Of a stretch of DNA of 64,000 bases, positions 22,392-32,998 are shown in pieces. Numbering within the stretch: position 1 is the stretch's first letter; the number at the start of each line of letters is the position of its first letter. The translations under genes and the position numbers were made by a program. Below the pieces are notes generated by a model. The model worked only from the letters and a program-made list of their open reading frames with translations, made no database searches and had not been told where the DNA came from. This DNA comes from Fragilaria crotonensis. Its lineage: Eukaryota; Bacillariophyta; Fragilariophyceae; Fragilariales; Fragilariaceae. The DNA is taken from NCBI GenBank assembly GCA_022925895.1, contig JAKSYS010000010.1, forward strand, positions 1 to 64,000, read 5' to 3'.

Positions 22392-23386
22392 CGCAAAACG
22401 TCAGTTTTGTTACACGAAATGAATCGTGTTTTTATTTTCAACGCACAGATTTGTCCATGATTCCTTTAATTAAGGAATCTCAGACTTCTACTTAAGGCTA
22501 ATTAAATATAGTGTAGAATATATTAATACAACCATTTAATTATTTATTAATATTAAATGCAAGTCAATAATAATCTAAGTACCGGCATCTTTCAACTCCC
22601 ATAAACTTGGATTGATTTTTTTTTGTCTGGACAGGCCAGGCCCTAAGCATCGCCCTAACAGGATACGAGTACAATTGTACGAGACAATAAATTGAGGCAT
22701 GAGGCATGAGGCATGACACAATACGAAGGGAAAGATAACGTCTGATCAAAGTAAATCTATGCCTTTCTTCAGCAACGAAGAAGTACATTTCTCAACAGCC
22801 AGTGAAAGAAGGTTAAGTCAAACGGTTTTTAAGAATTGAATTGCACTCATAACCAGTGATAAGTCCACTTGTCCAGAGCCCGAATGGACTGTAGTCTGTA
22901 TTCTGTATACCAGGTAGTCTGTAGTGTATGAACTATGAACCCCAATATTTGAGTACCAGGTTACCAGGTAGCACCCACCCCACTACGTCGTACTACCGGT
23001 AGTACGTCTGTACGATTAAATTGTGTTCCGGATTATTTTGTTCGGCTTGCCTTCCGCCTTCCTTACCAACCGTACTCAGCTCATTAACTTCTCACCAGAG
23101 CATTCAACATATTGAGGAGTCCGAGGTTGTGAGTACACTCCAGGACGCCTTTTGGAAACGAAAGCGTTCTTGTTCTTGACATCATTGTTGTAGTTACATT
23201 CATTTTGGGTGGTTACTTGTAAGGCATACATGCTCGGAGCGGAGTCTCGGAGTACAGTTCTTCTGATTCGAGGTCTTGGAGACAAATCGCAATCGCTTCA
23301 ACGCTTCAAGGTTTCAACTCACGTGCACACTGTTCTTTTCCCGTACTCCAGTCGACTCCGGCACCATAACATACATCTTGTTTCTG
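22392..23386. other. Intergenic, no gene; palindrome at 22991
   Basis: About 1 kb with AT-rich sequence to 22.6 kb, a GAGGCAT triplet near 22695 and the exact palindrome TACTACCGGTAGTA at 22991-23004. The last 200 bp may be the 5' untranslated and promoter region of the LRR gene. Confidence 0.55.
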
Positions 23387-25056
23387 ATGGAGAATCGCGG
23401 TAGTGCCTACGACGTTGACGACGTTGTCAAGGATTCTTCTGGTGATGGCATGAAGAAGACTAACTTCGCGGAAGAATTCTCCCCTGATTTGCCAAGCGTG
23501 GCCACGTCATCGGGTCCTTCTGGTTCCTCTCTATACGCTTCGTTAAAGTCTTCATCAGCGTCAAAAGATCATGACAAAGATGGTCGTGACGTTGCTCATG
23601 GTACTGTTCGTCATTGCAAGAAATTGGAACTCGCACCATCGAGTGAAACAATTCATGTACCCGGGGTTGGAATGGTAGACTCGTTGGAAAAACCTCCGGT
23701 TGTCTCGGCAAACTATCACGACATCTCTCCCGGAGCATTTCCCGTACGATCATCTCGCAACACAGCCACAAGTCGGACATTCAGGTCTCCAGTTCTTCCG
23801 CATGATTCCACCCGACAGTCTACAAGTGAAGAATCCAAGGAGGAAGAGGGGGTGACAAACTCCGCAGGAGTATATGCTGGGGCTTACGACAGCAGTCGCG
23901 TGGCAGCTGAAAGCGGTTTGTTTCTTGTGGAAGCCCAACGAGTACCGGATGGAAACGAGGATGGCACCATGATGGTTGCCGAAACCGAATACGTCAGAAC
24001 GAAAAGGTACAATCGTCCGTTGTATCGATGGATCTTTGTGGGACTTGCCTTGTTTGCGTGCGGTCTTCTCGGTGCGGTGGTTGTACTCGTCGTTCGACCA
24101 CAATCTGCAATGACGCCCCCCACCTCGAACCCGACCTCCGAGACGCCCCCACCTCGAACCCGACCTCCGAGACGCCGACAGGAATCGCCTGTAACTTTCT
24201 TTCCATTCCAGACGTGGCGAAGTGTCAATCGATAGTCAACTTGTACGACACAGCGACTGTTGGTTCCACAATTCCAACTGAGATTGGACTCTTGACGCAG
24301 TTGGCGGCGTTGGGTTTCTTCAACGAGTCGTTGACGTCCACAATACCAACTGAAATTGGACTCTTGACGAAGTTGGGGGCGTTGAGTTTCTGGAACAATT
24401 CGTTGACTTCCACAATTCCAAGTGAGATCGGACTCTTGACGCAATTGACGTGGTTGGATTTCTCATTGAATTCGTTGACTTCCTCAATTCCAAGCGAGAT
24501 CGGACTCTTGACACAGTTAATGTTTTTGGCTTTCTACGTCAACCAGTTGACCTCCACAATACCAACTGAAATTGGACTCTTGACGAAGTTGGCGGTGTTG
24601 GGTTTCTCGAACAATTCGATGACTTCCACAATTCCAAATGAGATCGGACTCTTGACGCAGTTGTCGTTTTTGGAAATCGCATTGAACTCGTTGACTTCCA
24701 CAATTCCAAGTGAGATCGGCCTCTTGACAGAGTTGACGGGGTTGGGCGTCGGAGGCAATTTGTTGACTTCCACAATTCCAAGTGAGATTGGACTCTTGAC
24801 GCAGTTGATGTCTTTGTCGTTTTACGACAATGCGTTGACTTCCGCAGTTCCTAGTGAGATCTCACTCTTGACGCAGTTGACGGTGTTGTTTTTGAACGAA
24901 AATACGTTGGAGGGGTCGATTCCGTCATCCCTGTGCTCACTCCCATCTCTCGGTTGCCTTTTCTGTGGTATCTTTATCGACTGTGATGAAATCACATGTG
25001 ATTCAGGTTGTTGCTATGGTACGGATAGATCTTTCAACGCCTTTCGCTGCGGCTAA
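23387..25056 (+). pseudogene. Membrane LRR protein, diatom receptor-like type, one frameshift
   Basis: The chosen ATG (23387) starts a hydrophilic, Ser/Asp-rich segment of about 215 residues, then one membrane helix (WIFVGLALFACGLLGAVVVL, about 24.03-24.09 kb), then a Pro/Thr-rich hinge. This is a type II layout: inside tail, membrane, extracellular repeats. Nine 24-residue leucine-rich repeats of the form IPSEIGLLTQLxxLxxxxNSLTST follow, then a Cys-rich cap ending in CDSGCCYG. The hinge is a two-copy 29-bp minisatellite; the first copy has a C run one base longer than the second, and this shifts the frame between the membrane and LRR parts (about 24.11-24.18 kb). One extra C would join them. 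LRR proteins of this kind are numerous in diatoms; ligand and role are unknown. It may be a working gene with a sequencing error. Confidence 0.8.
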
Positions 25057-25082
25057 TGGAATAAGTGAATGCACGCGTTAGG

Positions 25083-25189
25083 TGTTGTAAGGTGTAGTAT
25101 GGCGCAACCTATACTATGTGGCAATAAACCGAGTACTTCTCTTGTTGTGCTTACTAGAACCGAATTGATAGAACAGTCGTGGTCAATCA
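25083..25189 (-). repeat. Copia 3' LTR
   Basis: 107 bp. In sense it starts with TGATTGACC, and this TGA is also the stop codon of the pol frame. It ends CTTACAACA. Confidence 0.88.
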
Positions 25190-28100
25190 AACCTTGACTT
25201 TACTAACGGGATTGTTTCGAGATAATAATCCCAAAACAATCTTATTAAACTGGGCTCCAGAAACGTTTTTCTGTGTCGACGTCGTGAACTCTGGTACGCG
25301 ACGCACGACGTCGGCCCATGTGGTAACTTTCGTTTTCTGATGTTCTAACTTCTGTGGTTCAGCTTGTACCGTCATGTTGAACCCCGTATTTTGGTTCTTC
25401 AGTGGACTACTACCGGTGTTCATGACGCCCGTAACCGTGCCATTATGTGGGCCCATTCGTATTTCTCCAACACGCTCCTCGATGGGGTCAGGTAGGGGAG
25501 CGGCAAGGGCATTAACATGTAGATTGCCGAGCAACACGTCCCTAAATCTCTTGAAGAGGCGACCCTGTAGGGGCTTGGTAAAAAAATCCGCAAGCATTTC
25601 CAAAGTGGGGCAATGTTCCACGGTGATGGCGCCCGTTTTCAATCGATCCTTTATCCAAAAGTATCGGATGTCAATGTGTCTGGATTTCGGTCCGGCAGAC
25701 ATGCGCCCGTTCTTTTCGAGCTTGATGGCGCTTTCATTATCTTGGGCCAGGATATTTGACTTCATGGTGTATCCTTGTGCCTCCAGGAAGAACTTTGTCC
25801 AAACCGTGTTTGGCAGATAATCGCTGGCGCCAACGAACTCGGCCTCCGTTGAACTCTTCGTGTTCAGTTTCTGTTTAGTGGACTTACACACGATTCCACC
25901 GAGCCCGAATGAGATCACACCACCCGTGTGACTTTTCATGTCTGGGTGCACGGCGAAAGCGGCGTCGACCCAGGTCATCATCCTACCCATGTCGTCGGCG
26001 CCGATTGTGTACTCTTGGTCCATGCTGCCATGGATGTATTCGAGTACTCGCTTAAGTTTGTCTCGGTCCTGCTTGGTACTTTTCGATACCCGGGTGCAGA
26101 GAAACGCGATTGCTAGTAGTAGGTCCACGCGCGCTCTGGTGGATACATACAGCAGTTTTGCCGTGACACTGTGAAACGACTCGGCCTCACTTCGTTCGAG
26201 CATTGGGGAATTGTCGTCAACGTCGAAAAGGTCTCTTAGGGCGGGCGTTGCGACGGATCGCGTGATATTCATGCCTGACTCGGCCAGCGCCTCCTTTAAA
26301 TACTCTTTCATGGTGATGACGGCGGTACCTTTTCCTGTGTACTTGATGAGCATGCCAAGGAACACATGTTCCGAGCCCCTCTTCACGGTCATCTTTCCGA
26401 AAGTAGCCTCAATTTTTTTCGATAATTGAAGTGACCACATTCGGGTCGGCATGTGATATTTTCGTGTCATCAACGTACCAAGCGATAGTGCACTGTTTGC
26501 CGTTGATAGTGCTGTTCGCGATACATGAGTCGTATGGGTTTAGCTCGAAACCCATTTTCTGCAGTGTGCCGCTAAACAGCTCGTACCACAACAGAGCGGA
26601 CTTTACACACCCGTAGAGCGCCTTCACTAATCTTACGTAGAGCACCTTCGTGCCTCCTTCAGTCGTCACGTGTTTGTTGTGATCCGGGTTCATTTTACAT
26701 AAGATGTCGACGGATTCCCCCGGTGAACTTCATTATAACAAAATCGTCCATAAATGCCTTCAGGTAGGCTGCAACGACGTCGGCCGTGGCAACGTCGCGG
26801 GCTTCCTTCGCATCTATCATAATAGATAGCATCAGTGCATCCGTAGATACCGTGGGTGAAGCCGTCTGGGACTTGTCGTACATGCTGCGCTGTGGTCTGC
26901 CATCGGCGACGGTGCGTGCCCTCAGTGATCCGTCGCGCTTCTCTTTTAGGAGGTTTATGGCACGGAGGGCCTCTTTCCGTTGCTTCCTCGTAAGTGTGTT
27001 TGGGTCAATGGACTCGTAGGCGCTGAGGTCCTCAAGTTGCGCAAACTCGTTCATTAGGGCAATCTCTGCGGCCTTTCCATGTTTCCGGATGCCAGCCTTT
27101 GCGCTCATTTGGTTCATGATGAATCCGAATACGTGTTTCATGAGGGTCGTCTCGGCTGTCTTTCCGTGTCGCTTGACTTGTTCACGTATGTTTGAGGACC
27201 CGGCGAGCTGGTTCATGAGTTGGGCGAAACTGTGGCCTTCTTGCTGTAGCAACTGGGTCGGGGGAAAATAGGATTTGCCGTCGTGTGGTGTGTCCATGGC
27301 TTGCTTGAACGTGTTGTTTTTGTTTGCGGGGAGGCGTTGGCGGAGGTTATATGGTCGTTCTGTTGCGTCGTGCAAAACGGCATCCTCCGTTGCGTGTTGT
27401 TGCGCTCCTTCGTCTTCGTCGGCATTCTCCGTTTCGTACGGTTGCGCTCCTTCGTCTTCGTCCGTTGCGTACGGTTGCGCTCCTTCCTCGTGTTCGTCGC
27501 GTTGCGCTCCTTCATCTTCGTCGCGTTTCGCTCCTTCGTCTTCTGCTGCTTGTTGCGCCCCGTCGTTCGGAACGTTATCGACGTCATCGTCGTGTGCGTC
27601 GTTCGGAACGTTGTCGTTTCCGTCGTCATCGTCCGACTCGTCGAAATCGTACGCCGCTCCTCCGTCGTTTGGATCGTTGCTACTATAGTCATCGTCAGAC
27701 TCCTCGTTGTCGTCCTCCGCTCCTTGGTCCGCGGCGTCGGCCAGCGGGGCATATGGGTTGTCAGCGAGGAGGTCGTTAATTTCGTCGACGTCGATGTCGT
27801 CGTAGTCGTCGGCGTCAAAAACATGTGGGGCAGCGGTGTCAGCCGGGGGGACGTAGTCGCGGTCGTATTCGGAATCGTCGATTGGCTGATCGGGCCGCCA
27901 CTCGACGACTAGACCGGAGGTTTGGAGCAGTGGCTGTTTCTCGTGCAGTGCCAGAGCTTCGGTGCGGGCGATGGCAGTATCGGTCATAGGCAGCTCGGTC
28001 CATTGGTGGCGTGAAAGACGGTTGCCGGTGGCGAGCGAGAGAAAAAAATAGTCGCCTTGCGCGTTCCCCGTGGGTGTGAGCGCGATGGCGCCGAGCGAAC

Positions 28101-30555
28101 GTGCTCGTAAGGTGTTGGAAGGGGAGTTGTCTTCGAACACTTGGGCGTATGCACCAAACTCGATACGCATGCAGTTGTAGTCGGGCGTGCCGACGCCGGT
28201 GACAATGCTTGCAGGGCTCATGGTGGCAGAGATACCGTTCGGCCAAGGGAATTGGTTGAGGCAACGAATGGTGTCGGCGACCATGTGCTGGACCAAAAGG
28301 CGAGGAAGCCTCTTAAAGGGAGGCCGTGTGCGCAGGAGCGCAGGCGTTCCTTCACGGTACGGATGGACCGCTCCACTTCGCCGACGTGACTGTCGGCAGG
28401 TACGACGTTTAGGCCGATGGGACGTAGAGATTCGCGGATGCACCCAAATTCGTGGTCGCCATGTACGTCGCGTACGGTGAGACCACGCGCTTGGTACAGT
28501 TTGATCACGCCCCGCAAACGTCGCAAAATCGTAGGTTTGCTTCGGTCGGGGACTGGGTGCGCAGTGCGATATCCGATACCGCGAGAGATGGTGTGGAGGA
28601 ATGGGAGTCCCTGGACAAAAAAAATCGACACATAGGGTGACGTCTCGGTGGTGTTCAAGTATGGCGGCTGGGATGTGTTCTGCGATAAATGTGGGCGCAC
28701 GCGGCGCGGCGTGGGAATGTGTCGTCTTCCCTTTGATCGTAGCTACGTCAGGTCCGTAGATGATAAGGGCTCGCTGCGCGTCACTCGGCGTGACGGGACA
28801 ATTCCGGATAGCGTTGCATTTCAGTAGTTCGACAAATTCCGTCTCGGCTGGGCGCCCGATCTTTCGATATAGGTCACGCGCCTGGTCGGCGGCCCTGACT
28901 TCCCTGCGAGAAAACAATTTCTTTTGTTTAGCTACAGTGTTCACCATGGTGTAACCAGTAACACGATCACTAGTATCGTTACTCTTGTAAACATAAAGTC
29001 CGGATGGATGTTCAACAAACTTCATCACCGAACCGTCAAGTCGGTGGACGTGGAGGGCGGGTTCGTCGGAGGTGTCCATCGTGACGCGGCACACCTTCCG
29101 AACCTCTGCAAGGGATAAAATGTTCGCAATTGACTGCTTGTTAAACCACACCTCTCCGAGGTTTGGGAAATCGCCGATCATCGTGGAGTCCTGATAGCCC
29201 CCGTTCGTGAGGGCTCGCAACACGCGCCCGCTGTGTCGGATGTTACGTAACATTTTCGCATTCCTGAAAACGGACATGGTGGATTGGGAGTCGAGGAGTA
29301 TCCAATCCGGGTCGATCACATGTTCGTGCTCAGGTGCTGGTGCTGCCGACTGGGCGAGCATGAATGCGTACTGGGTCAGCGTGGTTCCAGGTGTTGTTTC
29401 GCCAGATGGGCAATTTCCGGCGTAGTGTCCGTGCTGTTGGCAGGTCCAGCATTGGATATCCTCATGCGTCAGACCGTTCGTTCCGGGGACCAAAACGCTG
29501 CTGCTGCGTTGAGCGAACGTCATTGCACTGGCCTCGGGGCTAGCGACCTGCTGAGTCCGCGTGTTTGCGTTCCTGTTCGTGGGCGCGTTGACTGGGGTCT
29601 TGTATGTCACCAATAAACCCTTGGCGGTCACCACGTCGGTGGGATATTCGTCCCTACCTGAAGCGTATTGGTTTCTGAGGTCTGTGATGAGAGTGCCGTA
29701 CCTAGAACGGTCTGCGCTTCGAATGAGTGCCATGGCCAGCGTTCGCTCGCGCGCGAGAGCTTTGCGACGTTGCACGTCTCGCGGGAGTCCGTCGTCCCCT
29801 GTCTCGGGAATCAACGTATAGTCGGCGGCAACCGTGCCGCCATGCGTCTCGATGGTTTCGGCCCACCCGATAAGACAATCAGCGTAGTCGTCGGCGGACT
29901 GTCCGGGCAACTGCTTGCAAGAGAGGAAACTCTGCTGTGCATCGAGCAAGGATAGGATGGCGTTCTTGCTCTCATCAAACTGTAGAGTGATGGACTTGAT
30001 TTGGCGGAGCAGCCAAAAACAGTCGTTCTTGGTCGCCTTGTCTGCGTAGTACTCGCTCGTCTTGACCCGTGCCTTCATGTTTTCGCTGCACTGTCCCCAG
30101 ATGACGGCGAACACGGTAGCTATGTTGCTGGCCAAAGCACGTGTTCGTTTGACATATTCCTTTACTTCTTCGGCAAAAATCATCTTCATGGTCTCTCCGG
30201 CGCCGGGGGCGGGTCGCCAGGCAGGTCTATGGTCGGGTGCGCATCGTCGTTCCAAAAGCGGTGCCAAATCGGCGGAGTAGTTGAGTTTCTTCTTAACGTA
30301 GGCATCGAGTGCCTCGATGGTCTTGGCGTACTGTCGCCTGTCAGCTTGTTCTTCATAACACTGGAAAACATTTCCGTTCATGTCTTCTGTGTCGCCCTTG
30401 AATGTGGGACGGCTAGTGGTTGTCGTTGTTCCTCCGTTCCGGGTTCGTCCAGCACGGTTTCCACGCATTGTCCTGTTCGTAGCGTTTCTGCTTCCAGCGT
30501 TGCGAGCACCGGTTGTGGTACTGCTCGTCGCGGCGTCAGGTGTTTGCTGGCTCAT
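25187..30555 (-). pseudogene. Copia gag-pol polyprotein, four single-base frame changes
   Basis: Starts at an ATG overlapping the ORF0 stop (ATGA). In order: Gag with a CCHC knuckle (CWTCQQHGHYAGNC, near residue 370); protease WILLDSQST (near 420), with Gln in place of the usual Gly; integrase with D, D and E in VDFF, GDHEF and GEVERSIRTVKE; an acidic linker of about 200 residues with repeated DEGAQ units ending YNLRQR; reverse transcriptase with WYVDD; and RNase H (STEAEF, DNESA, HIDIRYFWIKD). The frame moves at a T8 run near 28.62 kb and back near 28.31 kb (the integrase core is out of frame), and moves again at a G5 run near 26.71 kb and an A7 run near 26.42 kb. All domains are otherwise well preserved. 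Frame +1 at three homopolymers suggests recent decay or base-calling error. Confidence 0.9.
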
Positions 30556-30881
30556 TTAGTTAGTCTCGCGAGGTTGTTATGCGCTCGCCACGTCTTGACG
30601 CCGTTGTCTGTTCGAAAATGCACTTGATTCTTGTAGTTATGGGTGACCGTGGCTAGCTGTGCTGCCTCCTGATCCCACTTGGCAGTAACTGGCCAAGTCG
30701 CGGGCTTCTTCAGCTTGTTCTTGATCTTAACTCGATCACCTCGCTGGAATACTGTTGCTGCTGCCGCACTGGCGCTGCGTTCGTCTGGTTCGTGACCGAT
30801 AGCTGCGGCCTCAAGCTGCGCGACTCTAATTCTCAGGTCTCGTAGTTCCGTTGTCAGTTGATCAATATCGTCCGTTTTCAT
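30552..30881 (-). CDS. Copia ORF0: small coiled-coil plus SH3-like protein
   Basis: A 109-residue frame that starts 55 bp inside the element and ends in the ATGA shared with gag-pol. Residues 1-30 form a short heptad pattern (LTTELRDLRIRVAQLEAAA). After an Ala-rich spacer, residues 46-109 (GDRVKIKNKLKKP...WRAHNNLARL) look like a small beta-barrel such as an SH3/chromo-like or KOW-like domain. Copia elements normally have a single Gag-Pol frame, so a separate upstream frame is notable. It may be a detached N-terminal part of Gag, or an accessory nucleic-acid-binding protein. I cannot assign a function. Confidence 0.7.
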   Translation of the reverse strand: MKTDDIDQLTTELRDLRIRVAQLEAAAIGHEPDERSASAAAATVFQRGDRVKIKNKLKKPATWPVTAKWDQEAAQLATVTHNYKNQVHFRTDNGVKTWRAHNNLARLTK

Positions 30882-30924
30882 GGACTATAGAATCAAAGTA
30901 CAATGTCAGAAACAAACTTTTTTA

Positions 30925-30937
30925 ATCTCGAAACAAT
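30925..30937 (-). promoter_or_regulatory. Putative primer-binding / cyclisation segment of the Copia leader
   Basis: In sense, the last LTR base and the first 12 leader bases read ATTGTTTCGAGAT. This is where a primer-binding site is expected. The exact complement, ATCTCGAAACAAT, lies in the sense strand at 25211-25223, 22 bp before the 3' LTR. I recognise no tRNA complement. Confidence 0.45.
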
Positions 30938-31043
30938 GTTGTAAGGTGTAGTATTGCGCAACCTATACTATGTGGCAATAAACCGAGTACTTCTCTTGTT
31001 GTGCTTACTAGAACCGAATTGATAGAACAGTCGTGGTCAATCA
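30937..31043 (-). repeat. Copia LTR shared by two copies
   Basis: 107 bp, one mismatch to the LTR at 25083-25189. It is the 5' LTR of the element below it and at the same time the 3' LTR of the Copia tail above it. Confidence 0.85.
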
Positions 31044-31326
31044 AACCTTGACTTTACTAACGGGATTGTTTCGAGATAATAATCCCAAAACAATCTTATT
31101 AAACTGGGCTCCAGAAACCTTTTTCTGTGTCGACGTCGTGAACTCTGGTACGCGACGCACGACGTCGGCCCATGTGGTAACTTTCGTTTTCTGATGTTCT
31201 AACTTCTGTGGTTCAGCTTGTACCGTCATGTTGAACCCCGTATTTTGGTTCTTCAGTGGACTACTACCGGTGTTCATGACGCCCGTAACCGTGCCATTAT
31301 GTGGGCCCATTCGTATTTCTCCAACA
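31041..31326 (-). pseudogene. Tail of a second Copia pol gene
   Basis: Encodes the last 90 or so residues of the Copia polyprotein (from VGEIRMGPHNGTV to SKVKV), nearly identical to 25187-25470 of the main copy. The alignment breaks at CTCCAAC (31326), where a CCCCCTTAGG module begins. The frame's nominal start (31355) is module sequence. This arrangement, internal tail-LTR-complete element, is what LTR-LTR recombination between tandem copies leaves behind. Confidence 0.85.
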
Positions 31327-31503
31327 TTAGGGAAGCTCCGTAACACCCAATGCAAAAGTTGTTACAGTAAGTAAAACATGCCACTGAGTGTAGAAAATTC
31401 ACACACGATGTAAATTTCCTTAAGTAAAATCCCACACGATGCATCAAGTAAATATATCTAGGCCTGAGGAAAAATCATCTAATTTGAACCCCTTTTCCTT
31501 AGG
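31327..31503. repeat. CCCCCTTAGG module, copy E (diverged end)
   Basis: Starts ATTAGGGAAGCTCCGTAAC, contains CACACGATG units, CAAGTAAATATATCTAGGCC, TGAGGAAAAATCATCTAA and TTTGAACCCC, and ends with TTTTCCTTAGG. It interrupts the Copia tail on its left. The near-mirror ends TTAGGGAA and TTCCTTAGG could be short terminal inverted repeats. Confidence 0.7.
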
Positions 31504-31604
31504 CGATAAACAACCATAAACATGTAAGATCAACTGATCATTGAAACATTAAGGTTACAAGTAAACATCAAATAAAAAACTAAACAAAACGGACCTTCAG
31601 ATTA

Positions 31605-31924
31605 ATCACATGACTAGATTTTGATCAATCGCCGTAATCGATAACTCACCATATCAAACACATGACTAGTTTTTGATCAATCGCCATAATCCATAACTAT
31701 CCATATCAAACACATGACGAGATATTGATCGATTTCCATAATCGATAACTCGCCATATCAGACACATGACGAGTTTTCGATCGATTTCCATAGTCGATAA
31801 CTTGCCATATCAGACACATGACTAGTTCTTGATCAATCGCCGTAGTCGATAACTCTCCATATCAAACACATGACGAGTTTTTGATCGATTTCCGTAGTCG
31901 ATAACTCACCATATCAAACACATG
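31605..31924. repeat. 52-bp palindromic tandem repeat, array 2, left part
   Basis: The anchor CACATGAC recurs at 31607, 31659, 31711, 31763, 31815, 31867 and (CACATG) 31919, exactly 52 bp apart. Units contain ATCGATAACTCGCCATATC and GAGTTTTCGATCGATTTCC. LINE3 interrupts the array after CACATG. Confidence 0.92.
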
Positions 31925-32998
31925 CCCCGTTCAGTACGAATGAATATCGACGCTGACGTTCTGGCCACGCAATATCGCACTCACGGGCGTTTTCAATCAT
32001 CACAGTCTGTGGATCATCAGCAGTGCCAACAAGTCTCCTTCACCATTAACGGTCGACGTATAAACAGTCACTTTGACGAAAGTATAAGGTACCATATTAA
32101 TGGATACCACTTGAGACGATACTTACAGCATAAGAACTCTTGGAGTGACGAAACCTGGAATGAAATTGACCTCGCTACGTTTGGAAAATCTTTTTGTCGA
32201 TTAAGCCCAACAAAGCAGGTCCGACAAACAAAATTTGTACATGGCTATCTCCCGATCGGAACGAGAAGGTACAAGCAGGCTCGGATAAAGGATGAGAAAC
32301 TGAAAGTGTGTCCGTGTTGCAAACTCCACGAGGAAACGGAAACGCATCTTCTCAGGTGTTCAAAAAATCCAGCTCAAGCATCGAGTTTACGTGAACTAGC
32401 TCGCTGTATTCACGGAGGAGATACTCACGCGGTGAAGTACTTGATCTCTGGGGCAATCCGACACTGGTCGACACAGGATGATCCGTATAACCCTGACATA
32501 TCCGAATATCCGTCACATCTGCATTCATTAATAACTTCCGCACTTGATTCACAAGCAAAGATTGGTTGGGAACAGATGATGAAAGGTTTTCTAAGCACGA
32601 AGTGGCGAACGCTCGCATCAAAGGATATGTTTGCTGAAAAGCCGACAAATGATGATCGACAAGGAGAATCTACGATTAAGACAACAATGAAAGGATTAGC
32701 AGAGCATTTTTCACGGCTTTGGGAGGCACGCAACAAAGTCCTACACGATACAAAGGATGAGGAAATGCGCGATGTCAGATCGATGGAAATCGCAGAAATC
32801 AAGTATTACTTCAGTCGACCTCATTTGCTTCGTTTCGACGATCGACACTATTGTGAAGGTTCTTTGGCAAAACTGTTGAATGGACGATCATCTAATAGAC
32901 GCAGGTGGTTACGACGAGTGAAGACATCAATTGAGATTCAGAAGGTACAAGGATCGCGACAAACACGAATCACTTCATTTTTCAGTCCCACATGAGTA
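31922..32998 (+). pseudogene. LINE3 ORF2 C-terminal fragment
   Basis: Open for 357 residues, but the start is set by the 5' truncation; the first ATG is mostly flanking sequence. Near residue 10 it has the last acidic RNase H motif (NIDAD), then a region aligning with LINE2 after RNase H, a zinc motif CPCCKLHEETETHLLRC (CxxC-x8-H-x3-C spacing), and a C-terminal LWEARNKVLH helix equivalent to LWKQRN in LINE2. The sequence differs from LINE1 and LINE2, so it belongs to a related but separate family. Confidence 0.85.

Larger units (their letters stand above)
25083..31043 (-). mobile_element. Copia-type LTR retrotransposon of the diatom (CoDi-like) group
   Basis: A 5.96-kb element in minus orientation with 107-bp LTRs that differ at one position (25101 G, 30955 T), so it is a recent insertion. 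Sense order: 5' LTR, short leader, ORF0, gag-pol, 3' LTR. The LTRs end TG...CA in sense (TGATTG...ACAACA). Base composition is clearly richer in G+C than the flanks. Its lower end lies 26 bp past the LRR gene stop. At its upper end the 5' LTR is shared with the tail of a second Copia copy (31044-31326), so no target-site duplication can be read. Confidence 0.93.

Noticed and set aside
27213-27912. Several long frames in both directions over the Copia acidic linker
   Set aside because: They are shadows of the low-complexity GAC/GAG-rich linker. The gag-pol frame alone has flanking conserved domains.
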